Origin: Sphingomonas lacunae
GTDB lineage: Bacteria > Pseudomonadota > Alphaproteobacteria > Sphingomonadales > Sphingomonadaceae
Length of the DNA stretch: 64,000 nucleotides
Direction: 5' to 3'
Assembly (NCBI RefSeq): GCF_012979535.1
Contig: NZ_CP053015.1
Span: 372,001 to 436,000, forward strand
How positions within the stretch are numbered: position 1 is the first letter of the stretch; each line of letters starts with the position of its first letter. Of the stretch, positions 35,227 to 42,986 are shown piece by piece. The position numbers were made by a program, and so were the translations under genes. The notes below the pieces were generated by a model. That model was not told the origin of the DNA. It saw nothing but the letters and a program-made list of their open reading frames with translations, and did not search any database.

Positions 35227-36099
35227 TCAATAAACCGCCGCCGGGTTCTTCGGACGCGGACTGCCGAGCATGTCGCGATAGGAGGGCCGGTCATTGCCCC
35301 TGTCAGAGATGCCGAGCTCCTTGGCAATCTCGGCTGCGATCAGCGTCTGGCCCGACAGTTCATCGCGATTGACCGCCTTGTCGACCGCATCAACGACATG
35401 CGCGGTGAATTCCGGATTCTCCGCTGTCTCGATGAAGCCTTCATATTGCTCGGGGTTGGTTTCCTTGGCGATCAGCGAACGTTCGGTGATCAGCGGACCC
35501 ATCCAGATCGATACGGCGATGACGCCCGTCCCCCGCAGATCATGCTCCATGTCATGGGCAAATTTGTCGATGCCCGCCTTTTGCGCACCATAGGCAGGGC
35601 CGTGCATGTAACATGAGCCGCCGAAAGATGAGCCAAAGGCAATTACACCGCTGCCCTGCGGCACCATGATCCGCGCCGCGTGCCAGCTCGCGACATAGGC
35701 CGAGCGCAACCCGACATCGAGGATCTTCGCGGCATCGAGCTCCTTCTCCCAAAAGGGCTTTTTCTCGATCAGTTGCGAATGGATATAGGTCGCATTGTTG
35801 AAACAGACATCGAGCCGGCCCTGTTCGGCCATGATCCGCTCAAACAGCGCCGCGACCTGCGCATCGTCGGCATGGTCGCACATCACCGGGATGCCTTTGC
35901 CACCACGCTCGGTGACTTCCTGAGCCGTTTCCGCCACCGTGCCAGGGAGGACCGAACCGTCCCATCCCTTGGCTGATCCAGGCTGGACGGTGCGCCCGGT
36001 AACGTAAACGGTATAGCCCAGCTCGCCAAAGCCGCGGGCAATACCACGCCCCGCGCCCCGGCTGGCGCCAGTCACCAGCGCGATCTTCCTGTCAGCCAT
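35227..36099 (-). CDS. Short-chain dehydrogenase, DHRS1-like
   Basis: 290 aa from the ATG at 36099, preceded by GGGGGAGAG. SDR with TGASRGAGRGIARG, an Arg-containing cofactor strand (VTGRTVQPG, favouring NADP), FNNATYIHSQ in place of NNAG, FGSSFGGS and YGAQKAG (Tyr-x3-Lys). The extended loop after the cofactor strand and the C-terminal tail ending SPRPKNPAAVY resemble the DHRS1 group of SDRs. It is the first gene of the eight-gene side-chain operon and the closest to operator E. Confidence 0.87.
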   Translation of the reverse strand: MADRKIALVTGASRGAGRGIARGFGELGYTVYVTGRTVQPGSAKGWDGSVLPGTVAETAQEVTERGGKGIPVMCDHADDAQVAALFERIMAEQGRLDVCFNNATYIHSQLIEKKPFWEKELDAAKILDVGLRSAYVASWHAARIMVPQGSGVIAFGSSFGGSCYMHGPAYGAQKAGIDKFAHDMEHDLRGTGVIAVSIWMGPLITERSLIAKETNPEQYEGFIETAENPEFTAHVVDAVDKAVNRDELSGQTLIAAEIAKELGISDRGNDRPSYRDMLGSPRPKNPAAVY

Positions 36100-36152
36100 A
36101 CTCTCCCCCACGATTCGTCGCGTGCTTTGGTTATCGGACGTCATAAGGCATG

Positions 36153-36188
36153 TTTTGCGGATTTCAAATCACATTATGTTACGCATGT
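36153..36188. promoter_or_regulatory. Steroid-regulon operator, site E (side-chain operon)
   Basis: TTTTGCGG, 20 bases, ACGCATGT; the left half has GCGG instead of GCGT. It lies about 55-90 bases upstream of the first gene of the minus-strand operon 36099-26352. Confidence 0.6.
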
Positions 36189-36230
36189 GAAGGCCAATCA
36201 GCAAAATCGCTTTTCATTCGCGAAGCCTTA

Positions 36231-36926
36231 TCACCTGACAAACTCATATTGGCTGGTCGGCATGACCGTGATTGTGCCCGGCGTGATGAAATGCTCGCAG
36301 CTTGCCATCATCCGGGCAAGGTTCGCCTTGAATTTCGCCACATCGCCAGCCGCGTCAAAGAAGGTCAGCGGGTCGGTCAACGCTGCCTCGGGGAAGCATT
36401 CCTCGACGATGGCTGCACAGTCAGGGGCATCGTCGCGCAACGGCGCCACCACCCGGTTCTGCACATATTCAAAGGTCGACTGCGTCTCGATCGCCACCGC
36501 CGTGTGCCGTCCTTGCCAGGCCTCCAGCCAATCCGCCTCGGACTGGCCGGTCGGCCGCACCAGCAGGGCGATCTGCGCCCAGCCGGCGGTACGCTCGCCT
36601 GGCTGCGGTGGACAGGCTGTGTTGGGCAGTGGCACCTGCTCCTCCACCTGCCAGCCATGCCAGCGCGCCGCATGATGGTCGAACAGCGCGCCGAAACCTG
36701 AGCCGTCTCCCGCTCCCCACATCTGGACGATCGCGTCGGGATAGCTGCCATCGGGCGATTGCCGCAGCCCCGCGCCCGCCGCCACCGCCGCGTCTGGCAG
36801 ATTGATCCGCACCCTCGCCGCGCCCGCGTCCAGCAACGCTGGCGCGAGACGCTGACGCAACCCGGCCTGCCATGCAGCCTGATCGACAGCCGGATCAGCG
36901 GTCATGATCGCGATCAGTTTTTCCAT
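36231..36926 (-). CDS. EthD-domain (dimeric alpha-beta barrel) protein
   Basis: 231 aa. It begins MEKLIAIMTADPAVDQAAW and contains a second half starting ALLVRPTGQSEADWLEAWQG with the EthD-like WLExWxGRHT and EYVQNRV strand, ending near PGTITVMPTSQYEFVR. This suggests two tandem ferredoxin-like domains in one chain. EthD-type proteins are small accessory or isomerase/oxygenase-like proteins of largely unknown function; some act on polyketide or steroid rings. It is 11 bases downstream of an SDR, and both are transcribed from operator F. Confidence 0.72.
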   Translation of the reverse strand: MEKLIAIMTADPAVDQAAWQAGLRQRLAPALLDAGAARVRINLPDAAVAAGAGLRQSPDGSYPDAIVQMWGAGDGSGFGALFDHHAARWHGWQVEEQVPLPNTACPPQPGERTAGWAQIALLVRPTGQSEADWLEAWQGRHTAVAIETQSTFEYVQNRVVAPLRDDAPDCAAIVEECFPEAALTDPLTFFDAAGDVAKFKANLARMMASCEHFITPGTITVMPTSQYEFVR

Positions 36927-36937
36927 GCTCGCGCCGT

Positions 36938-37699
36938 TCAGTCGAAATTGGCCTGCCCGCCGTCGAGCGGGATGGTTGCGCCGGTGAGATAGGCCATGTC
37001 GTCACTGCACAGCGCCGCCACCGCCCGGCCAATGTCCTCCTCCAGCCGGCCGATCCGGCCCAGCGGAATGGTTCGGAAGAAAGCTTCCGCCTCCTCCGGA
37101 TTTTTCGACACCCACCATTTCAGTCCTGGGGATTCCGCATGCGGTGCGACGCTCAGCACGCGGATTCCGTCGCGACCCCACTCTGCCGCTGCCGCGCGGG
37201 TCAGCGAACGGATGCCCTGCTTCACCGCAGCATAGGTGCCATAGCCGGTCATGTCCCACCGCACCCCCACCGAAGAGGCAAGGTTGATGATCGTCCCGCC
37301 GCCGCGCGCAACCATGAGCGGCTGCACCAGCTTCATCAGCCGAAAGGTCGCCAACGGCCCCGATTCAAACCCGCCGACAAAGGCTTCATCACTGATGTCC
37401 ATCAGCTTGCCCTGTGGCACCTCCTGCGCATTGTTGACGAGGATGTCGATGCCGCCAAAGCGATCCTGTGTCGCCGCGACCATCGCTGCCAGGCTGCCAG
37501 CATCGCGCACATTGCCTTCAACCGGCAACGCCTCTCCGCCTCTTTCACTGATCAACGCACAGGTCGATTCGAGCTTCGCCAATGTGCGGCCACTGACCGC
37601 CACTTTCGCGCCGGCGGCGGCAAGCGCCAGTGCGATGCCCTGGCCCACCCCTTGTCCTGCGCCGGTGACAAGCGCGACTTTTCCTGAAAGATTGGCCAT
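36938..37699 (-). CDS. Short-chain dehydrogenase/reductase
   Basis: 253 aa from the ATG at 37699. Cofactor loop TGAGQGVGQGIA, Arg in VAVSGRTLAK (NADP-like), ILVNNAQEVPQ in place of NNAG, IINLASSVGVRWD with catalytic Ser, YAAVKQG (Tyr-x3-Lys) and C-terminal YLTGATIPLDGG. Hydroxysteroid dehydrogenase activity is inferred from the cluster only. It is divergent from the SDR-KstD unit across operator F. Confidence 0.88.
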   Translation of the reverse strand: MANLSGKVALVTGAGQGVGQGIALALAAAGAKVAVSGRTLAKLESTCALISERGGEALPVEGNVRDAGSLAAMVAATQDRFGGIDILVNNAQEVPQGKLMDISDEAFVGGFESGPLATFRLMKLVQPLMVARGGGTIINLASSVGVRWDMTGYGTYAAVKQGIRSLTRAAAAEWGRDGIRVLSVAPHAESPGLKWWVSKNPEEAEAFFRTIPLGRIGRLEEDIGRAVAALCSDDMAYLTGATIPLDGGQANFD

Positions 37700-37718
37700 G
37701 TGAGCAATGCATCCTCTA

Positions 37719-37753
37719 GATTCGTAATTTTTTGGCAATTGATTTACGCAGGA
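37719..37753. promoter_or_regulatory. Steroid-regulon operator, site F
   Basis: GATTCGT, 20 bases, ACGCAGGA. The left half is TTCGT instead of TGCGT. It lies in the 148-base divergent region between the SDR/EthD unit and the SDR/KstD unit. A TTGACA at 37756 with TCAATT 17 bases later could be the plus-strand promoter, right beside the right half-site. Confidence 0.6.
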
Positions 37754-37847
37754 AGTTGACAGATAGCAGGGCTACACGTCAATTGCGTTTTGACTCACGG
37801 GTATCAGAACAGCATCCAGCAGCCGCAAACGGGAGTCGGGAGAGAGA

Positions 37848-38621
37848 ATGGCACAGGATTTCAGCGGTCAGGTCGCAATTGTCACCGGCGGCAGCGACGG
37901 CATCGGTCTCGCCACCGCCATCCTGCTGGCCCAACGCGGCGCCCATGTGGTCATCTGCGGCCGTCGCGCCGAACTGCTCGAAAAGGCGCATGCCCAAGCC
38001 GAAGCCGTTGGCACCAGCCTTGAAGCGGTTCAACTCGATGTGACCGATTTCGATGCCTTCACGGCTCTCATCGAGCGCGTCGCCGCTGAACATGGCCGGC
38101 TCGACATGTTGGTCAACAATGCCATGTCGGTCCACTATGCCCCGCTCACCAAGCTGTCGCTTGATCATTGGCGCAAGGATTTCGCCGTGAACGCCGATGC
38201 CGTATTCATCGGCACGCGCACCGCGATGAAGATCATGATGAAGGCCGGTCGCGGCAGCATCGTAAACATCTCCTCGACCACCGGCATCCGGGCCGCGCCC
38301 TATATGGCGAGCTATTCGGCTTCCAAGGCCGCTCTCACCCACTTCACCGCCTGCGCCGCCATGGAGGCGGGCCCCGCTAATGTCCGCGTCAACGCCATCG
38401 TTCCCGGACAGGTGATGACCGCCGCGACCGAGGATTGGGCAACCAAGGCCCCTGAGACTGCCGCCAAAACCTCCCAGGCCATCCCGATGCAGCGTGGTGG
38501 CCGCCCCGAGGAACTGGCCGAGGCGATAATCTTCCTGCTCTCGGATGCCGCCAGCTACATCACCGGCGTTGCCCTGCCCGTCGATGGCGGCAAGGCTGCA
38601 CAACTCTATCTCCCCAGCTAA
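37848..38621 (+). CDS. Short-chain dehydrogenase/reductase upstream of KstD
   Basis: 257 aa from the ATG at 37848 after GGGAGAGAG. Cofactor loop TGGSDGIGLA, Arg in VVICGRRAEL (NADP-like), VNNAMSVHY, catalytic Ser in VNISSTTGIRA, YSASKAA (Tyr-x3-Lys), C-terminal YITGVALPVDGGKAAQLY. It precedes the KstD gene by 24 bases and is controlled from operator F. Candidate for a 3- or 17-hydroxysteroid dehydrogenase that supplies the 3-ketosteroid used by KstD; not provable here. Confidence 0.88.
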   Translation: MAQDFSGQVAIVTGGSDGIGLATAILLAQRGAHVVICGRRAELLEKAHAQAEAVGTSLEAVQLDVTDFDAFTALIERVAAEHGRLDMLVNNAMSVHYAPLTKLSLDHWRKDFAVNADAVFIGTRTAMKIMMKAGRGSIVNISSTTGIRAAPYMASYSASKAALTHFTACAAMEAGPANVRVNAIVPGQVMTAATEDWATKAPETAAKTSQAIPMQRGGRPEELAEAIIFLLSDAASYITGVALPVDGGKAAQLYLPS

Positions 38622-38645
38622 GCGACCGGCAAAGGAACAGCGGAC

Positions 38646-40337
38646 ATGGCACAGCATTGGGATCGCGAAGTCGATACGCTGGTCGTCGGATCGGGCGCGG
38701 GCGGCCTGCTTGCCGCACTTGTGGCCACGCATGGCGGAGCCGACACGCTGATTGTCGAAAAGACTGCGAAATGGGGCGGCACCTCCGCCACCTCGGGCGG
38801 CGGCATCTGGATCCCGAAGAGTGATCAGGCCGCCGCAGCTGGCTTTGACGACAATCTCGACGACGCCTTCCGCTATGTCCGCAAACTCTCCGCCGACAAT
38901 GTGCCCGATGCCAATATCCGCGCCTTTGTTGACAATGCTGCGCCGATGCTGCGCTGGATGGGCGACCATACCAGCCTCGACTATCAGGCCTTTCCCTATC
39001 CCGATTATCATGCCGAGGAACCCGGCGGTTCGCCGCAGGGGTACCGCACCCACATGCCGCTGCCGATTGACGGCAAGGCGCTGGGGGATGATGTCCGCAC
39101 GCTGCGTTTCGCCTCCCCGGCCGCCAGCCTGTTCGGCTATCTCAACTGGCACTTTGACGAAACCTACATCATGCTGTTCCGGCCCAAGCGCTGGTGGCTG
39201 CATCTTGCCAAGAGCCTCGCCCGATACTGGTTCGACTGGCCGTTCCGTTTCACCTCGCGCAAGGACCGCCGCCTGACACTTGGCAACGCCCTCGTCGGCG
39301 GCCTGCGCCTTGCGCTCAATCAGCGTGGCGTGCCGCTCTGGCTCGAAACCGCCCTCGAAGAATTGGTCACCGAAGACGGCAAGGTCACCGGCGCCATCGT
39401 CAACCAGCGCGGCACCCGCATGGCGATCCGGGCGCGCAAGGGCGTCGTCCTTGCCGCCGGTGGCTTTGACAAGAATCAGGCGATGCGCGAAACCAACGCC
39501 CCGCTCTACCCGCGTGCCCAGCTGTCGGGCGGGATCGAGGGCAACACGGGCGACAGCATCCGCATCGGCGAAGGCATTGGTGCGGCCACGCTCAACCTGC
39601 AATCCACCTGGGCAGCACCCGTTTTCTATGTGCCCGGCGAGCCCGGTGGCCGCCTGTGCACCATCGAGCGCGCCCTGCCCGGCTGCATCATGGTCGCCGG
39701 CGACGGCAAGCGTTACCTCAACGAGGCTGCGTCCTACCACATTGTCGGCCAGCAAATGGCCCGCCGGCACGCCGACCATGGCGATGCCGCCCCGAGCTGG
39801 TTCGTCTTTGACCATCGCTATCGCCACAAATATCCGGTCGGCCCGCTCTATCCGCTGGTGCCTGACTGGGCGCAGGACGGCATGGTCAAATCGATCCTCA
39901 AGCGCGGCGACACTATTGCCGGGCTGGCACAGTCCATGGGCGTCGATCCGGCCGCGCTTGAGGCAACCATCGCCCGCTTCAACAGCTTTGCGGTGAAGGG
40001 CGAAGACCCCGATTTCCACCGGGGCGAAGCGGCCTATGACAAAATGTATGGCGATCCTTCGGTGACCCCCAACCCGTCGCTCGGGCCGATCGACAAGGGA
40101 CCCTTTTACGCCATGCCCATCTATCCCGGCGATATCGGCACCAATGGCGGCCTGCTCACCGACGCCCGTGCCCGCGTGATGAACACCGAAGGCCAGCCGA
40201 TCCCCGGCCTCTACGCCATCGGCAACAATGCCGCCTCATCGATGGGCGAAAGCTATCCGGGTGCCGGCGTCACCATCGGCCCCGCCCTGACCTTCGGCTA
40301 TATCGCAGCGCGCGACATGACCGGCATGAACGCCTGA
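38646..40337 (+). CDS. kstD: 3-ketosteroid delta-1-dehydrogenase
   Basis: 563 aa. FAD-binding N-terminus VDTLVVGSGAGGLLAAL and EKTAKWGGTSATSGGGIWIP, the hallmark of KstD flavoproteins; the FAD-closing segment GLYAIGNNAASSMGESYPGAGVTIG; and a substrate-domain YPGDIGTNGGLLTD in which the Tyr and Gly correspond to the catalytic Tyr/Gly pair of KstD. Length is as expected. The enzyme introduces the C1-C2 double bond in ring A of 3-keto-4-ene steroids, so that after 9alpha-hydroxylation ring B opens and ring A aromatises. An upstream SDR is co-transcribed. Confidence 0.88.
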   Translation: MAQHWDREVDTLVVGSGAGGLLAALVATHGGADTLIVEKTAKWGGTSATSGGGIWIPKSDQAAAAGFDDNLDDAFRYVRKLSADNVPDANIRAFVDNAAPMLRWMGDHTSLDYQAFPYPDYHAEEPGGSPQGYRTHMPLPIDGKALGDDVRTLRFASPAASLFGYLNWHFDETYIMLFRPKRWWLHLAKSLARYWFDWPFRFTSRKDRRLTLGNALVGGLRLALNQRGVPLWLETALEELVTEDGKVTGAIVNQRGTRMAIRARKGVVLAAGGFDKNQAMRETNAPLYPRAQLSGGIEGNTGDSIRIGEGIGAATLNLQSTWAAPVFYVPGEPGGRLCTIERALPGCIMVAGDGKRYLNEAASYHIVGQQMARRHADHGDAAPSWFVFDHRYRHKYPVGPLYPLVPDWAQDGMVKSILKRGDTIAGLAQSMGVDPAALEATIARFNSFAVKGEDPDFHRGEAAYDKMYGDPSVTPNPSLGPIDKGPFYAMPIYPGDIGTNGGLLTDARARVMNTEGQPIPGLYAIGNNAASSMGESYPGAGVTIGPALTFGYIAARDMTGMNA

Positions 40338-40377
40338 CAGTATGGAAGGCAGCCAGGCCGATTGATGACCCGGCTGG

Positions 40378-40833
40378 TCAGGTGCCCGGCTTGTCGTCAA
40401 TCCGGGCAAGGGTCATGGCGAAGCCACAGCGCTCGCTCGAATTGAGGGTGAATTCCTGATAGCGGGAAAAGCGGCCACCAAGGTGTTGGTCAATCTCTTC
40501 CTGAGCATAGTCGAGCGCATTGACGCACCCAAAGCCGAGCGATGAGGCGCGCGCAAGGGCAACATCAGCGTCATCCACGCCGAAGAAAACATTCATGACG
40601 CCCTCGCCCCGCTGGGCAAGAAATGGCGAAACCGCGCTGTCCTTTTCACGCCCCGGCATCGGCGCACATAATTCAATCCCGGCATCCCAAGCGATGGACA
40701 CGTTGATCCCAAAGGGAGCACCCGTCCAATCGGCATCGACGAATGTCGCGCCAAGCATATCGCTGTAAAGCTGCTTGGCCTTGTCCATGTCGTGGACCGC
40801 AATCATCACGCGGTTGACGCCCCTCAATCCCAT
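40378..40833 (-). CDS. VOC-superfamily (glyoxalase-fold) protein
   Basis: 151 aa. beta-alpha-beta-beta-beta modules: GVNRVMIAVHDMDKAKQLYS and a second module around GVMNVFFGVDDADVALARAS. A clear set of metal ligands (His at the first strand and Glu at the end) is only partly visible: there is AVHD near residue 13 and QEFTLNSSERCGF near the end. It could be a lyase, isomerase, epimerase or a binding protein. It follows a SnoaL-type gene by 44 bases on the same strand under operators G1/G2, so a role with a hydroxylated or unsaturated steroid is likely. Confidence 0.78.
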   Translation of the reverse strand: MGLRGVNRVMIAVHDMDKAKQLYSDMLGATFVDADWTGAPFGINVSIAWDAGIELCAPMPGREKDSAVSPFLAQRGEGVMNVFFGVDDADVALARASSLGFGCVNALDYAQEEIDQHLGGRFSRYQEFTLNSSERCGFAMTLARIDDKPGT

Positions 40834-40877
40834 CTCTGTCCCCCCTACAGGTCAGACCCCCCGTTGCAGGCCACGCC

Positions 40878-41534
40878 TCAGTCGGCCCGCACCTTGACCT
40901 TGGGGGCTGCCGCCCCGCGCCGCATGGTTTCAAGGAACTTCTCAAGCGGTGCCGGCTCTGCCACCGGCCCGCCATGGTCGCCCTCGCGCGCCCAATATTC
41001 GGCATAGCTCGGGAACAGCTTGTGGAAATTGCCCTCTGCGGGCTCGGTGCCCGGCCAGCGCATTTTCCTGTCCCCGACCGGGGGCTTGTTGAGGTCGGTC
41101 GCATACCAATAGAGCGGCAGGCGCCGGGCAAAATACCAGCGCGGACCATCCGGCCCGGCGGCGCGGACATAATCATCGACATACATCATCTGCATGATGA
41201 CCCACTCGTCCTGCCCGCCCGCGACCGGCGTCTCATGCTCATTCTTGGAATAGACGACGCCATGCGCATGATCGGCATCGTCAAATTCGATGACATGCCC
41301 GCCGATATGATGCGACGTGCCGGTAAAGGGCGAGCGCAGCGTCCGGTCCATCCAGGCGCGGAACGCCAGCCGCCCCGATGCATCCTTGCCGACCCTGACG
41401 TCTTCGGGGAACAGATTGGCCATCGCGTCCATGTCGCGCATGTCGAGGCACAGGGCATATTTGGCAGGCAGCTGCCGGATCTGGTCGAGCGACTCCAGCC
41501 GGTCTATTCGGGCCAACAGGGCAGCATCGGTCAT
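40878..41534 (-). CDS. SnoaL/NTF2-fold protein with dehydratase-like triad
   Basis: 218 aa, cone-like NTF2 fold: N-terminal helix LARIDRLESLDQIRQLPAKY, then LDMRDMDAMANLFPEDV. Tyr26 and Asp31 keep the five-residue spacing of the BaiE Tyr-Asp pair, and a His cluster TSHHIGGH (His75, His76, His80) provides a likely general base/acid. The protein is longer than BaiE, with an aromatic-rich insertion (WYFARRLPLYWYATDLNKPP) and C-terminal extension. It is divergent from the BaiE-like gene across two operators. A hydroxysteroid dehydratase, hydratase or isomerase acting on another position is plausible. Confidence 0.75.
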   Translation of the reverse strand: MTDAALLARIDRLESLDQIRQLPAKYALCLDMRDMDAMANLFPEDVRVGKDASGRLAFRAWMDRTLRSPFTGTSHHIGGHVIEFDDADHAHGVVYSKNEHETPVAGGQDEWVIMQMMYVDDYVRAAGPDGPRWYFARRLPLYWYATDLNKPPVGDRKMRWPGTEPAEGNFHKLFPSYAEYWAREGDHGGPVAEPAPLEKFLETMRRGAAAPKVKVRAD

Positions 41535-41548
41535 CGTGTCACTCCGGT

Positions 41549-41584
41549 CTTCGCGTAAATCCGACTTTTCGTGATTACGCTAAG
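41549..41584. promoter_or_regulatory. Steroid-regulon operator, site G1
   Basis: GTCTTCGCGT, 20 bases, ACGCTAAG. It is the copy nearest the minus-strand SnoaL/VOC unit, 15-50 bases before its start codon. Its centre is about 62 bases from that of site G2, close to six helical turns. Confidence 0.55.
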
Positions 41585-41610
41585 GATATTCCGATTGAAT
41601 GACAATCGTC

Positions 41611-41647
41611 ATATGCGTAACTTCAACGGCATATTCATTACGCATAG
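41611..41647. promoter_or_regulatory. Steroid-regulon operator, site G2 (21-base spacer)
   Basis: ATATGCGT, 21 bases, ACGCATAG. The arms are among the best of the set, but the spacer is one base longer than in all other copies. It lies in front of the plus-strand BaiE-like dehydratase gene. Confidence 0.62.
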
Positions 41648-41693
41648 TACAGCCAGCGTGATACGAGATACGCGAGCGGCGGGGGAGAGGCGG

Positions 41694-42194
41694 ATGACGA
41701 TCGAGGAACGGCTGCAAAGGCTCGAGGATGACCGCGCAATCCGCGATCTCAAGGCGCGCTATCTGCGTGCCTGTGATGCCAAGGATCCCGACGGCATTGC
41801 CGCAACCATGATCCCCGATGCGCTCATCGCCTATGAAGGCTTTCCGGAATTTCGCGATCGGGACGCCTTCATTGCCATTTATCGCCAGTTCGGCTGTGCG
41901 CCCGGCATTTTTGACATCCATCATGGCGGCAATGGCGTGATCAGCTTCGAAAGTGCCGATCGCGCCACCGGCCAATGGTCGCTGCTGTTCCACAACATCG
42001 CCCTCGCGGACCGCACCATTACCCAGTTCGGCGTGGAGTATCAGGATGTCTATGTCCGCCACAGCGATGGCTGGTTGATCGCGGAAACACGCTCGACCCG
42101 CAAAAGCTGCCTGATCCATCGTGTCGATGGCAACGGACACCCGCTCGTCGTCACCATGGGCGATGCCCCTGCGCAATTCGGAGAACTAGCATGA
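41694..42194 (+). CDS. BaiE/Hsh2-like hydroxysteroid dehydratase (SnoaL fold)
   Basis: 166 aa from the ATG at 41694 after GGGGGAGAGG; upstream extension of the frame passes through operator G2 and is rejected. The N-terminus MTIEERLQRLEDDRAIRDLK and ARYLRACDAKD align by eye with BaiE (bile-acid 7alpha-dehydratase, also 166 aa). Tyr23, Asp28 and His76 occupy the same spacing as the BaiE triad Tyr30/Asp35/His83 (residue numbers from memory). The family removes the 7-hydroxyl from a 3-keto-4-ene bile acid, giving a 4,6-diene. In sphingomonads the functional equivalent is Hsh2 of Sphingobium Chol11. It overlaps the following SDR by ATGA. Activity on the 7-position is inference; another hydroxyl is possible. 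Confidence 0.75.
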   Translation: MTIEERLQRLEDDRAIRDLKARYLRACDAKDPDGIAATMIPDALIAYEGFPEFRDRDAFIAIYRQFGCAPGIFDIHHGGNGVISFESADRATGQWSLLFHNIALADRTITQFGVEYQDVYVRHSDGWLIAETRSTRKSCLIHRVDGNGHPLVVTMGDAPAQFGELA

Positions 42195-42952
42195 ACCAGC
42201 AACGCTTTGCCGGAAAGTCTGTACTGGTAACCGGCGCGGCTTCCGGCATTGGCCGGGCAACCGCCCTGCTCTTTGCCAGAGAAGGCGCACGGCTGACCAT
42301 CGGCGACATTAACGCCGACGGACTGGCCGAAACCGTTGCACTGATCGGCGATCGTGGCGCGTGGCCGGTCAGGGCAGTGCATCATGATGCCGAAGATCAT
42401 GACTCGTCACGCGCGCTGGTCGCGGCCGCTGCTGCCGATGGCCTCGATATTCTGTGCAACGTCGCCGGCATGCTCAAATGGGGCCCAACCGAAAGCTACA
42501 CGGTAGAGGATTTTGAACGGCTGCTGCGGATCAACACGACCAGCGTCTTTGTCCTCTGCCAGGCCGCCCTTCCGCATCTCGTTGCCAGCAAGGGCAATAT
42601 CGTCTGCGTCGCCTCCACCGCCGGCTTATCGGGCATCCCTTATTCCGTGGCCTATGCTGCCTCGAAACATGCGGTTGTCGGCATGATCAAATCACTCGCG
42701 CTCGAATATGCCGCACGCGGCGTGCGGGTGAACGGCGTCGCGCCGGGTCAGGTCGCCACGCCAATGACCAGGGCCGCCCCGCCACAGGGAGACATCGACT
42801 GGCAACTCGTAATGCGCAATGTGCCCAAGCTCGCTGACGGCATTTGCGACCCTGAAGACATTGCCGAGGCTCTGGCATTCCTGGCCTCTGACGCCTCACG
42901 CAAGACGACGGGCGCGATACTCGCGGTCGATGGCGGGCAACTCGCGGGCTAG
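42191..42952 (+). CDS. Short-chain dehydrogenase/reductase coupled to the BaiE-like dehydratase
   Basis: 253 aa, ATG overlapping the dehydratase stop (ATGA). Cofactor loop TGAASGIGRA, Asp in IGDINADGL (NAD-preferring), ILCNVAGMLKWG, catalytic Ser in CVASTAGLSG, YAASKHA (Tyr-x3-Lys), C-terminal KTTGAILAVDGG. Translational coupling to the dehydratase suggests the two act in sequence, for example oxidation of a bile-acid hydroxyl (3-, 7- or 12-position) next to dehydration. Confidence 0.88.
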   Translation: MNQQRFAGKSVLVTGAASGIGRATALLFAREGARLTIGDINADGLAETVALIGDRGAWPVRAVHHDAEDHDSSRALVAAAAADGLDILCNVAGMLKWGPTESYTVEDFERLLRINTTSVFVLCQAALPHLVASKGNIVCVASTAGLSGIPYSVAYAASKHAVVGMIKSLALEYAARGVRVNGVAPGQVATPMTRAAPPQGDIDWQLVMRNVPKLADGICDPEDIAEALAFLASDASRKTTGAILAVDGGQLAG

Positions 42953-42986
42953 GATGCCGTGCCTATGTGCGGGCGCGGGGACGGGT

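Noticed and set aside
37779-40019. 746-codon minus-strand frame opposite the SDR and KstD genes
   Set aside because: It covers two well-supported plus-strand genes and reads as a low-complexity antisense translation.
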